Below are positions 44,661-56,467 of a DNA stretch of 64,000 bases, piece by piece. Under the pieces are notes generated by a model. That model saw nothing but the letters and a program-made list of their open reading frames with translations, ran no database searches and was not told where the DNA came from. The DNA comes from Nothopassalora personata (taxonomy: Eukaryota; Ascomycota; Dothideomycetes; Mycosphaerellales; Mycosphaerellaceae): the NCBI GenBank assembly GCA_033816765.1, contig CM066292.1, positions 1,426,001-1,490,000 of the forward strand, given 5' to 3'. Made by a program: the position numbers and the translations under genes. Numbering within the stretch: position 1 is the stretch's first letter; each line of letters begins with the position of its first letter.

Positions 44661-45699
44661 CGAGAGTAGCGTTAGGTCTTAAGGAGATATAGACTATACT
44701 CGGAGAGTAGGGGAGAGAGCTAGTAATAGAAGTACGACGCCTCTCCTAGACCCCTTAGAAGGACGAGGAGGATACTATAGGTAGTAAATAGTAGTCATTC
44801 TATTTAATGCGAAGAACTAACTACGACAGTTTAATATAATAGTACGAAGAGTCGACTATAAGATCGAATCCGAATCTCGAAATAGTTATAGAAGCCTTTA
44901 TTAGCGATTCTATTACTAAGACTCGTGTTAGGTTTACTACTCCGCGAAGATAGGAGTAGGGTATTAGCCTTAGTAACCGCGAGGAACCCTAGGAGTAGAA
45001 CACCGGTAGAATACTAGGCTCTAAGAAGTAGATATCGACGAATCCTACTTTAACGATAATAGAAGCGATAAAGAAAACTAAGACCTAGGATAGGACGGAT
45101 CGTAGTTACTAGAACTATAGGAAGAAAGTTAAGAAACTACCGGGCTAGATACTATTAAGGAAGATTAGAATCCGGAAGAATCGAGCGAAGAAGATTCCTC
45201 CGAAGGAGAAGAGAGCGACACTAACGACGATAATAAATAAGTGACCTTTACGGTAGACGTACCTAAGAAACTATACGATATAATCGTCTACCTATAGAGA
45301 AGGCATAAAGAATTCCTACCTAAGATAGGCGGACGACGAATGCTACACCCTACCGAGTACGATAAGACACTCGACGGCCTACGAAGCATAGCTTAGGGAT
45401 ACCTACTTATAGAAACAACCGAGAATCTAGTAACCGCTATTATAGAATGACTACCGATAGGGAGCCGAATAACCGGAACCGGATACCTTATACCGTTAGG
45501 AACATTTATATCGAATAAATTACGTAACGTAGTGCAACACGTACGCGTACTCTACTTAGAAACGTAGAAGATCTAGGAACGTTACTAAATATAGGTGCGG
45601 ATATAGAAAGGCTCGCGCTAGGTTTAAGCGGAGGCCTCGAGACACGAAGTACGACGTTCTATATACAAATAGGGAAAAGGATTAACTCCCTAGGAATAA

Positions 45700-48600
45700 G
45701 CGACCGAAGGGAGTTATACGATATAGAAAAGGCTTAAGCATTACTAACGATAATAGTGTTTCGAACTAAGATTATCGTTAACGGGCACAAGATAGATGCT
45801 ATAATAGATTCCGGAGCAAGCGGAAACTTTACCTCCGAATTATTTATTACAAGACATAGGATCGCTACCTATAAGAAGAAAGAGGGTTATAAATTAATCG
45901 CGGTAGACGAATTATCCTTACTTAGTATAGAGCGCGAGACGATACCGCTACCACTTACTATCTAACGGCACTACGAGGAGATTATCTTAGATGTTACTAA
46001 TATAGCTAGTTATAATATCGTACTAGGTATACCTTAGTTAAGAAAGTACAATCTAGTAATCGACTAGAGAAGAGGAGTACTTATATTTAGGGAATGCAAT
46101 TACGTTATCGACATTTAGCCTACGTAGTAGTAGCGTTTACTAGTAGATAAGGTAAGGAAATAGCTAAACGAGATATAGCTTACGACGACTAGAAGGATAG
46201 AAGAACTACCTTCGACCGGGATAGGCACTAGCGTAGGGCCGCCGGGTTACGAAGTTACTAGTAGTAATAGAAGTAACGCACTATCGAAGGATACTAACAT
46301 CTTAGAGTTAAGTATTCCTAAGGAGTATCGTAAGTAGTTGCGACTCTTTAAAGAGGAAAGAGGTAAGGATGCCTTACCTAAGTACTAACCATAGGATTAT
46401 ATGATAAACATTTAGCTAGGGAAAGAGCCCCTATAGGGACCCCTATATTAAATGTCTAAGAAAGAGCTATAGACCCTACGAGAATAGCTAAAGGAGAAGC
46501 TAGCTAAAGGATAGATAAGAAGATCTACCTTAAGTATAGGAACTCTATACATGTTCGTTCTAAAAGCAAACGGGAAGTTACGACTCGTATAAGACTATAG
46601 GAAGTTAAACGAGATTACGATTAAGAACCGATACCCGCTACCTAACATTAAAGAAGCATAAGATAGATTAACCGGATTAGACTAGTACACGAAGATTAAC
46701 CTACGAGATGCCTTCTACGCTATACGGATAGCGGAAGGAGAAGAATAGAAAATCGCTTTTAGAATAAGATACGGACTTTACGAATTCTTAGTTATGCTAA
46801 TAGGATTAACTAACGCACCCGCATCCTATTAGGACCTTATTAACGAGACACTTAGAGACCTACTCGATGTATACGTTATCGCTTATATAGACGATATATT
46901 AATCTATACGAACGAATCCCTTTAGAATTATATAAAAGAAGTCTAGGACGTATTCGAGCGACTTACGCGTTTAGGATTCAAGACAGTACCCGAGAAATGC
47001 GAATTCTATAAGAAAGAAGTTAAATTCTTAGGCTTTATTATTAGCACTATAGGGATAACGATCGACCCTGCGAAAACACAGTTAATTAGAGAATAGCTAG
47101 AACTAAAAACAGTTAAGGACGTATAATTATTCCTTAGACTAGCGAACTACAACCGGAAATTTATTAAGGACTACGTAAAGATAGTACTACTAATAATAAT
47201 GCTTACGAGAAAAAGACGTTACCTAGAAATAGGGAAAGGAACAGATTAAAGCGTTTAAGAAACTTAAGGAACAATACGCTTTAGCCCCTACGCTTCGACT
47301 ATCCGATAGTAGTAAGGAAGTCTACATCGAGACCGATACGTCTAATATAGTAATAGGCGCGTACCTAACGTAGACACACGATAGGTAGAGATACCTAGTA
47401 GCCTATTACTCCCGGAAAATAACTATAGCGGAATAGAACTACGACATCTATAATAAAGAGCTTCTAGCTATTGTTACTACTATGCAATATTAGAGAGTAT
47501 ATATCGAGGGCCTACCGAAGTTAACGATTCTTTCTAACTATAAGAATCTTACGTACTTTACGACGATAAAAGAACTTACCCGAAGGTAAGCCCGCTAGTC
47601 GGAGCTACTAGGATAGTATAAGTTCAAAATTAAATATACTCTAGGACGAGAGAATAGCCGCGCCGACGCGCTAAGCCGAAGAAGCAACTACATAGAAGGA
47701 AAAGAACCAGTGTAATATAAAGTATTAAAGACGAACCCCGACGGAAGTCTTAGTACTAACATAAGAGAATTTAATAACATCGTACGGATATTAGGCGATA
47801 AGGACGAATAGTTCCCTATATCGTAAGGAAAATACTAAGTACTAAAGAATCGAGAAGAAGAATGTATACGACAACATTACGACGGACTAACTTACGGACA
47901 CCCCGGAACTTTAAAGACAATAGACCTAATATAGCGTAGCTTCTTATTCCTATAGATAAGACTTAAGGTATTACGCTACATTAAACAATACGTACACTAC
48001 TAACGAAATAAGGCTACGAGACATACAAAATACGGTCACCTATAGTTTAGGACACTACCGACAAAACCATAGGACGAAGTTATAATAGACTTTATTACGA
48101 AACTCCTACCGTTAAAGGATTAAGTTACGAAACAACTATACGACATAATACTAGTTATAGTTAATAGACTTACGAAACACGTACACTTTATTCCTACATT
48201 AGAAACATATAATGTAGAGTAGCTCGGATACCTCGTACTAGATAGGCTTATCTGATACTACGGATTCCCTTAAGCGTTTATAACGGATAGAGACAAATTA
48301 TTTACATCGAACTACTAGAAGACGCTTATAGGAACTATCGGAATTAAACATAAGCTATTAATAGCATATTATCCGGAGATAGACGGATAGACCGAAAGAA
48401 TAAACTAAACGCTAGAACAATACCTACGACACTACATTAACTACGTATAAGACAACTAGGTTTCACTGTTACTAATGGTATAGATTGCACTAAACAACTA
48501 CAAATTAGAGACAACTTTAACGACACTATTCTATACGAACTTTAGTAAAGATCCTAACCTATTTAGAACACCTAGATCCTACCTATAAGCCGAAAGAGTA

Positions 48601-49090
48601 ATCGTAACGACGGATACTCTTAAAGAAGTGTATAAAGAAACACGTAAGGCGATCGAAGATGCGTAACATAAGCTATCTCGACAACGGTAAAACATAAGAA
48701 AAATAGCACCTCTACTAAAAAAGTGGGATAAGGTCTATCTCCTTATAAAAAACTTAAGAACAAGAAGATAGACTAAGAAACTAGATTACGTTAAGGTCGG
48801 ACTATTTTTTATCGACAAAGTCGTAGGACTAGTTAACTACCGACTACGGCTACTACTAGACGCAAAAATCCACCTAGTCTTCTATATCTCTAAGCTAGAA
48901 CTAGCGGACACCGAGACACCTTACTAAGAGAGCTTCTATTTCGAGCCGGAAGTAGAGAACGAATTCGAAGTCGAAAGAATCCTAGATAGAAGAGGTTAGC
49001 GATACCTTATTAAGTAGAAAGGATACAACGAATTAGAAAATACCTAGGAACTAAAAGAACACCTATAGAACTGTTAGTAAAGGATCTAGG
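45700..49090 (+). pseudogene. C Pol with chromodomain (RIP-mutated)
   Basis: Retropepsin with AIIDSGASGNF (45756-45965 is still open); RT about 46440-47100 with YIDDILIY near 46884; RNase H about 47280-47560; integrase about 47860-48500 (VIDFITKL, FITDRDKLF and the DGQTER-type motif with RIP stops); and a C-terminal chromodomain about 48960-49070 (FEVERILDRRG, LIK-stop-KGYN). Nearly all stops are TAG/TAA where CAG/CAA/TGG fit. Inactive. Confidence 0.75.
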
Positions 49091-49147
49091 AGTACTAAGA
49101 ACGTACTAGTAGATCGACCTCCGCTAGAGACTAATCTACTAGAAAGC

Positions 49148-49270
49148 AGTTAAAGTAGGAATCGAACCTACGACCTTAGGACACCTTTAATGAACCTTTG
49201 CCTAAGGGCAAGGAGAATTTATTAACATATAGATTATACCCCGACGCTCTAACTACTAAGCTATATAACC
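49148..49270 (-). pseudogene. tRNA-like relic between pol and antisense ORF of C
   Basis: On the minus strand: an acceptor-like GGTTATA, an A-box-like TAGCTTAGTAGTTAGAGC (D arm), an insert of about 50-60 nt after a possible anticodon loop, then a T arm GTAGG TTCGATT CCTAC containing the B-box consensus GGTTCGATTCC, and a 3' acceptor-like TTTAACT pairing at 6 of 7 positions (one G-T). The anticodon is uncertain. It could be a captured, intron-bearing tRNA gene damaged by RIP, or a tRNA-derived element. Confidence 0.4.
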
Positions 49271-49310
49271 GGTTTTAATAAAGGAAACGGAGAACTTATA
49301 AATAAATACC

Positions 49311-49850
49311 CTAATAAGTTTCTACCCCTAGGGACTCGCCCTAGGACTCCGCCCTAGAAAGCGCCGCCTAGTCGTTTACGTGCATCTCTAGGATATCCGA
49401 GAAAGAAACTAGCGAAGGCGACACCTCTACCCCCGACGCCTACTTAAGAGACGCTAGCTCCTCGCGAGCCTCTTCCTCCTCGAGCTCCTGTAACTCCTTA
49501 GCGACGGCGTCGTCGGTGCGACGCTTAGCTAAGCGTAGCTGTTTCCGAAGACGGACCTTACGCATCTTTAGCCGTACCTCCTCCTCTTTAACCCTCTTAA
49601 GCTCTAGCTTAAGCTTATCGCGCGAATCGCGAAGACGTTCCTACTCCGGACGAGAAAGACGTACGTTATAGTTCTTATAGCCTTTTCGAATATAGGCCGA
49701 ACACTTCCTAGACCGAGACCCTACAATACACTTTACTACTACGCCCGAGGATCGAGACTTCTAACAATTCGTGTATAGAGCTATTTTAATACTAGAAATT
49801 TTAGTATCTAGAGTAAGTCGTTAACGGCGTTTATAGGAGGAAGAAGACAT
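49311..49850 (-). pseudogene. antisense accessory ORF of C: Cys pair plus coiled coil
   Basis: Minus-strand frame of about 180 codons from the ATG at 49850, stops only in RIP contexts. Ser/Arg-rich N-terminus; a basic segment with Cys residues around 30-55 (C-IVGSRSRKCSAYIRKGY); then a long Lys/Arg/Glu coiled coil (about 75-140) with ERLRDSRDKLKLEL and RLRKQLRLAKRR. It resembles small Cys-plus-coiled-coil proteins I have seen encoded antisense in other fungal Gypsy elements (memory, no search). It lies between pol and the 3' LTR, convergent with pol. Confidence 0.6.
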
Positions 49851-49923
49851 AGTAAACTATTACTACAAGAAATAATAACGGCTTATAAAGCTTCGGGACG
49901 AAGCTAGGCTAAAAAGGGAATAG

Positions 49924-50327
49924 TGTTACGGAATAATTCCTATAGGCCATAGAATTATAATAACGAGACGAGTACGTAACTTATCCTACCTAAGCGCTTA
50001 GACTTAGGGCGATTAGACTGCTTATGCTTAGACTAATTAGGCTACTTATGCTTAGAATAATTAGACTAATTACCGAGATCTACGAATCTCCTTTATATTT
50101 AGGAACGCTAAGAATCCCTTATAGTTTCAATACGTTTAACTTACTGTTTAATATTACTATTTAGAATACACTATAACCTAACCTCTACCTTACTGCTACT
50201 TAGTCCTTATAAGACAGGACAGCTATTACTTTATTACTCTCCCTCGACTTCCTATCGGCCCGAGAACAAACCCGATTAAGCTTATCTTCTTAACTTGAAA
50301 TATTATTAGGTTATACTAAACCTAACA
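49924..50327 (+). repeat. 3' LTR of C
   Basis: 404 bp; TGTTACGG to CCTAACA; uninterrupted partner of the split 5' LTR. Confidence 0.9.
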
Positions 50328-50739
50328 AGTAACTAGTGCCTTAAGCGAGTCTATAGCTATAACTAGTACTTCGATAATTATATAGCTAGACGACTCGTTA
50401 CTAGACTCGTAGCTATTGCTTTAGAGTCTACCTAACGATAACTAGCGTATAAAGGTACCGAGAAATAGGCTTGTTATCGAGCTATCTACGAGGTAGCTAA
50501 GACTAAAAAAGTAGAGGGAAGTATAGACTCGTAGTATATAGATAGGAGGTAGACTACTTAATATTATATTATTACTAAGAGTAAGATGTAGTAACTAACT
50601 CGCTACCTTATAGACGGCTAATAAATTCAATTAAGCGGCTAATAGTACCCTCTAATTACTAAATACAATCCTCCGCCGTAGCTAAGCGAGTCGATATATT
50701 ATTAGTAGGGCGAGTACTAGACTCGCTAGCCTTACTAAC

Positions 50740-50937
50740 TATAAGGGTAGCCTATAGCTAACCCTTATATGTAATACGGCTATGCCCGGCTTAGTATGCC
50801 GCACGTAACGCGTATACGTACACTAGGAGACGCGTATAGCGTCGATAGAAGAAAGTAAGCTTTAGTTTATCTACGATTAGAAGATCGTAGGCGTGCTATA
50901 TATTACGACATCCCCTTATAGCCTTACGGCCCTTATA
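50740..50937 (+). repeat. 5' LTR of F
   Basis: 198 bp. AAGCTTTAG at 50857-50865 is exactly complementary to CTAAAGCTT at 50941-50949, three bases after the LTR end: a predicted self-priming site. Confidence 0.85.
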
Positions 50938-50999
50938 GTTCTAAAGCTTCCCTTCGTTATAATCTATATACGCTATAGAGCCCAATCGCGACGTACACG

Positions 51000-52140
51000 A
51001 CGGCGAGTCGCCTACGCCGCCCCTAAGCCCTAGAGTATAGTAGTAGGCGCGTTGTGTAGCCTTAGTTACGAGAAGAGAGGCCTTACGGGCTAAGATTAAA
51101 GAGTAAGAGATACAGCGGGAGATCGAGCGGCTAGAGATCTTACGCGCTATAAGCGTACCGTCTCTAGAGCATATAGGAGGGAGGAGAGAAGATTACCTCC
51201 CTACTATAACTCCTACCTCTATCTCTATAACTACTAACGATAATATTATAGTACGAGGCGCGGCCGTAGCGTATACGACGCGACCGCGTCTAAAAGAGCC
51301 GACGCCTTTTAGAGGGGATTCGATAAGAAAGGTAAGGGTATTCCTTCGGGAGCTCTTACTTATCTTCGCCCTCTTAGGCACTATGTACGCGATAGACGAA
51401 TTAAAGGTCCTATATAGGGTTATGTACCTTAGCGGAGAGGTAAGCGAGCGATAGTATACTAACTATAGCGCCGTTAACCTTATAGGGTATATATACTAGG
51501 ACTTTAAGGAGTTCTACTAAGACGTATGCGGCGATCCTATAAATCGCGTACTTAACGTTACATTAGAGTACGAGGTTACGAGATAGAAGGATAACTAGGT
51601 AGCGCGACAGTTTGCGACTAAGCTAGATATTATAGAGGACTAGTTAGGCGACTACTCGGAAGCGTAACGTATACGGTACCTACTAGCGAAGCTTATGCCT
51701 CGCTTACGGTCCGCTATCGTTAGCTACTATAATATCCCTACGACTAGAGAAGACCTAGTAGTCCTAGCCTCGCGCATCGAAAGCACCGAGCGCCGAGGTA
51801 GTAGCGGAGGGCACGACCGCGGGTAGTATATACGTCGTAAGCGTAAAGCTAAGGGCGTACATAAGCGGGTCGATCGCCTAAAGTAATAGAAGTAGAGTTA
51901 AGCACCGGGCGCCTCGGGTGCAAGTTAGTAGCGAGACGCCGGTAGCTCGTCTTTAACTAGCTAGAAGTCGAAAGTAGAGTACTACGGCTACGGTAGGAAG
52001 GGTTACTATAAGATAGAGTACCGGAATAGACACCTATAGAAGGACCGCGACGCGTAAGCGGTTCGTAGGTTAGAAACTGTCGAGGCTTTAACTAAGAAGG
52101 GCGAATAGGGAAAATGTAGAGGACTAGGTAAGGGTCGCTC
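51000..52140 (+). pseudogene. F Gag (RIP-mutated)
   Basis: Plus-strand Gag frame with RIP-type stops. The zinc knuckle at 51980-52021 keeps the C-x2-C-x4-H-x4-C spacing, but all four ligands are Tyr (TGC and CAC changed to TAC). Confidence 0.65.
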
Positions 52141-52229
52141 CTAAGTCCGAGTTTCTATATAGACCCCTTAAGGTAAGTCGATATAAGTCTAGCGCGTTAC
52201 TTACGAGGCGCCGTCGAGACGCGTAAGGG

Positions 52230-55200
52230 CTTTCGAGGCTACGTTTCTTCTAGATAACGGTGTAGATTTAAGCTTAGTGTCGTACGAGTATATACTCCGA
52301 CACTAGATATAGCCTATTAGTAGTGTAAAGCTTCTAAATATAGAGTCGTACGCGTAGGACTAGGGGCATTACTACGGCGCCTATACGGTTCGCGTACGAC
52401 TAGCTAACGGTATAGGAGTAGAGCGCGTAAGCGACGCTATCTACTATGTAGCGCCTATAGGTAGGCCGTTAGTTATTTTAGGTAGACCCTAGCGGTATTG
52501 TAATAGGATAGTAAAGGCCGATAAGGATAACTAGTAGTACTACGGTATAAAGACGCCTACGATTTAGTAGCGTAATGCACGCGAGTTCCTTAAGGATCTC
52601 GAGAGCTTAAAGTAGGGTTATGCGATAAGTGTTCGGGTTATTACTATAGTAGTATCCGAAGGAGAGGGGCCCTCGTAGCCTAAAGAATTTATAGACTTCC
52701 GAGATGTATACGCACCTAATAAGTGTTACGGATCAGTTCTACGAGGTAGAAGGAATCCAGCACCGGAGAACCAATGACGGTGTGGGCCCGTGGGGGACAC
52801 GTCAGAGGTCACGTGAGTCCGGACGACCAGACGACCAGACGACCGGACGACCTGGTCGAACGGTCGAACACGACGCCAAGACATGGCACTATATAGACGA
52901 CGCTCCTTAGCGAGTAGATAGGAGCTTCGTGCTCAACTCATTTCAAGTATACACCATATACTGTTTGGGACCACTACCTTCTCAACGAGTCAGAGACATC
53001 ACTGCAAAGATCCAAGCCCAGTTGGGATAACGTACAGCGGTTCCTAACAATAAGTAGGCGAAGCGTAAGATGCCCGACGGGGTTAAGTATACGATTAATC
53101 TCGTTAAAGGAAAGAAACCCTCTTTTAAGCCGCTGTACTACTAGTTCTTAACTAAGCTAGAGGCCTTAAAGAAGTACCTTACGTAAGCAATAGAGAAGGG
53201 GTAGATTAGGCGATCCGTAAGCGAGGCGGGTACGCCTATCCTATTCGTACTAAAGAAGAATAGTACTCTTAGGCTCTATGTAGATTATAGAGGCCTAAAT
53301 GAGATTATAGTAAAGAACCGGTATCTACTACCCCTAATTAGTAAGACCTTAGATAGGCTATAGGGCGCTAGGCTCTTTACTATAATCGACCTATAGGATG
53401 CCTACTACCGTATTCCTATTAAGCGAGGAGACGAGTAGAATACTACGTTTCGTACGCGATACGGTTACTACGAGTACTTAGTTATGCCTTTTAGGTTAAC
53501 TAACGTACTAGCTACCTTTTAGGGGTACATTAATAAGGCCCTTACTAAGTTAGTAGATAACATCTACGTGGTCTACCTAGATAACATCCTTATCTATAGC
53601 GTAACGCGTAAGGAGCACGTACGAGCCGTACGCGCGGTACTAGAGAGGCTATAAAAGTTCGCCCTATTTACGAACCTAAAGAAGTATAGCTTCTTCTAGT
53701 AGAGTACTAAGTTCCTAGGATTTATCGTAAGTGTCGTAGGCGTATCGATAGATAGGAGTAGGGTAGCCGCAATCGAGGAATAGCCTACGCCTACGAGTTT
53801 TTATAAGGTTTAATCCTTCCTAGGATTCTATAACTTCTATAGGCGCTTTATCGAAGGGTACTCGAGGATTGCGAAGCTATTAATAGACCTACTAAAGGGA
53901 TGTAAGAATAGTAAGAAGCAAGGGCCTCTTATATAGTCCGCTTACGAGGAGTAAGCGTTCTAACGGCTAAAAGCTAGGTTCCTCGGAGTACCTATCCTAA
54001 GGCACTTCGATCCTTCGTTACGTACGAGGGTTAAAACGAATGCCTTAGGTTTTGCGATTGTAGGCATTATCTCTTAGCTATTTAGGACTAAGTAGTATCT
54101 AATTACCTTCTATTCTCGTAAGATAATACCTACCGAGTACAATTATAATACCTATAACTAAGAGCTACTAGCAGTAGTAGAGGCATTTAAGCATTAGCGA
54201 CCGTACCTCGAAGGCGCATCGTATACGGTTTAGGTACTAGTCGACTATACGAACCTATAGGGTTTTATAATAGTAAAGTAGCTAAACGGGAGGTAAGCTC
54301 GATAGGCGACGTTTCTATAATCTTTCGACTTCGTAGTAGAGTATAGGTCGGGGAAGAGTAACCTAGCTAATACGCTATCGCGACGTAGTAACTATATACG
54401 CGTAGTATAGTAGACGTCGAACTTACTTCCTACGCTATAAAGTAAGCTATCTTTCTAGAAGGAATCCCTATTAAGAGAGGACGAGCCTATAGTAAGGCGC
54501 GTAACCGCTACCTACGAGAAGATATAGGATAAGGCGACGATAATAGTAGTAGGAGCCTACGAGCCGTAGGGGACCCGATCGCTACTAGTAAGAGTGTACG
54601 CTATAATAATATAGGGCGGCCTAGGTAAACTACTTATACTACTAATAAAAATCGTGTAGGGGAGAGACGATAGGTGCGTCGTATACTTATCGTAGGCGCC
54701 TAGCGAAGGGGACGCTAAGGACTAGTATGTAAAAGACGGGTTAGTCTATCGCGGGAACGCAATTATAGTACCCGAAGACTATGTAGTAAGAGTATAGCTA
54801 CTCTACATACATTATAACGACCTACTAGTAGGGTACTTTAGTAAGGTAAAGACTAAAGAGCTACTACGACGTTATTACTAGTAGGAATCACTTAGTAAGG
54901 ATATAAGGGAGTATGTTAGAAACTATAGGGCTTGTTAGACCTCGAAGGCGAGGCGCTATCGACCCTACGGCGAGCTATAGCTACTACCTAGGCTAGATGG
55001 TCTATAGTAGGAAATTACTATAGATTTTATTACGGACCTACCGCTAAGTAAGCGAGGAGAATACGTGTATAATGCAATCCTAGTAATCGTCGACCGCTAC
55101 TCTAAAATGAACTTATACATCCCTACGACTAAGACATATATAGCGGCGGAGCTTACGAGGATCTTACGAGACGAAGTCGTGCGGCATTATAGTATACTAG

Positions 55201-55990
55201 CGGCTATAGTAAGTGACCGCGGGTTAGTATTTACGCGCAAGTTCTAGAGTAACTTCTACTTCGAGGCGTAGGTAAAGCGTAAGCTATCTATAGCTTTCTA
55301 CCCTTAGACTAACGGCTAGACTAAGAGGGTAAACTAAACCTTAGAACAGTACCTTCGTTATTACTGTAGCGAGATCTAGATAGAGTAGGCTAAGTAGCTA
55401 GCTATTACTAAATTCGTATATAATAACAGCGTCTACCCTACGCTACGTATAAGCCTATTCGAGATAGCGTATAGTTAGAGACCTAAGACTACCCTAACAC
55501 CTATAGGATCTCGAGGCGAGATCCGGGAAGGGGAGGTACTAGTAGCGGTAGACTTAGTTAACCGTATGCGAGAGATACGCGCTATACTTACGAAGCGTTA
55601 GGAAATCGTAGTAGCTGATTAGACTCGCTACTATAACAAGACTTATAAGGCTAAGAGCTATCGCCTAGGCAATATAGTCTTATTATCTACGAAGAACCTA
55701 AGGTTACCATTACCGAAGAAGAAAATAGGTCCGAAGTTTATTAGACCGTACGGCATTGTCAACGCTATCGGTTCGTAGGCGTACCGCCTAGCACTACTAG
55801 CCGACTTAAGAATTCATAATGTATTCTATATATCCCTCCTCGAGCCGTACGCGGGTAGCGAGAAGGATAGAGGTACTATAGCCCTCGCTAATAAGAACGG
55901 GAAATATAAAGTAGAGGTAGTACTAGGAAAGCGTAAGTATAAGGGCAAAGTGTAGTACCTAGTACGATAGAAGGGCTAGCTAGAAGAGTA
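52230..55990 (+). pseudogene. F Pol (RIP-mutated, interrupted by G)
   Basis: Protease with LDNG (DSG/DTG position) near 52250; insertion of G at 52724-53049; RT from about 53090 with YLDNILIY near 53575 (second catalytic Asp to Asn); RNase H about 53990-54300; integrase about 54770-55470, of which 55065-55247 is still open and carries VDRYSKM and VSDRGLVF; a C-terminal chromodomain-like segment about 55880-55980 (YKVEVVLGKRKYKG). Inactive. Confidence 0.7.
52724..53049 (+). mobile_element. un-RIPed solo LTR G, relative of E
   Basis: 326 bp, TGTTACGG to CCTAACA, flanked by perfect 5-bp TSDs ATAAG (52719-52723, 53050-53054). Normal CpA/TpG content. It aligns with the E LTRs, which carry mostly CA-to-TA and TG-to-TA changes. 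It contains a TCACGTGA E-box (52809-52816), a short 8-bp-period array (52830-52870) and a TATATAG box near 52890. Confidence 0.9.
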
Positions 55991-56467
55991 TAATAGCTAG
56001 AAGCTAGCATAAGGACTCGCGAATGCTACGCGTATAGTAGCCAAATATAAGGCGTTAGCGAAGACGGTATAAGCCGGCGGAAGGATCCGCGAAGGCTACG
56101 CGTATAGTAGTCGAATATAAGGTACCTACGAAGGCCGTATAAGGCGCTAAAACAAGGGCATAGGTTATGCATTTAGGCCTTAACCCTTCGGTAGCTAGAT
56201 ATAAGGACCTCTACTCCCGATAGTAAACTTAGCTATAACTAGTATAGAAGACACTAACCTATAGTATCTTCTATCGGACTAAAAGGCTCGCTTACTTAGT
56301 CGAGCAAACACCCCCGATAGTAATAACATTAGAGAGGGAGGTAAGGAGAGAGAAGAGTAGAGAGAAGAGTATTCATTTTAAAAATAAACTTTTATAGGGC
56401 GCGCTACGGCGCTACGTAGACAGGAGATAGGCGCGTAGTAGGCGGCTAACATACGCGGAGCGCGCGA
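55990..56467. repeat. F 3' region with a ~70-bp tandem duplication
   Basis: Two copies of a segment containing CTACGCGTATAGTAG (about 56028-56140), at the end of pol. The rest shows no feature. Confidence 0.5.

Larger units (their letters stand above)
35580..50327 (+). mobile_element. Gypsy (chromovirus) element C, RIP-mutated, hosting D
   Basis: LTRs of 404 bp start TGTTACGG and end CCTAACA/CCTAATA. The 5' LTR is split by D (35580-35627, continued 43321-43676); the 3' LTR is 49924-50327. Without D the element is 7.06 kb. Internal order: Gag, protease, RT (YIDD), RNase H, integrase, chromodomain, then a tRNA-like sequence and an antisense ORF, then an A-rich purine tract before the 3' LTR. 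It is inserted in the 27-bp repeats of transposon B; the flanks share AGT but no clear 5-bp duplication. Confidence 0.85.

Noticed and set aside
35575..50332. Target-site duplication for Gypsy C
   Set aside because: Flanks share only AGT (GTAGT left, AGTAA right) within a tandem-repeat context; not claimed.
52704..52910. Open frame of 68 codons across the left edge of solo LTR G
   Set aside because: It spans the insertion boundary and TSD of an LTR and has no protein-like features; chance frame.
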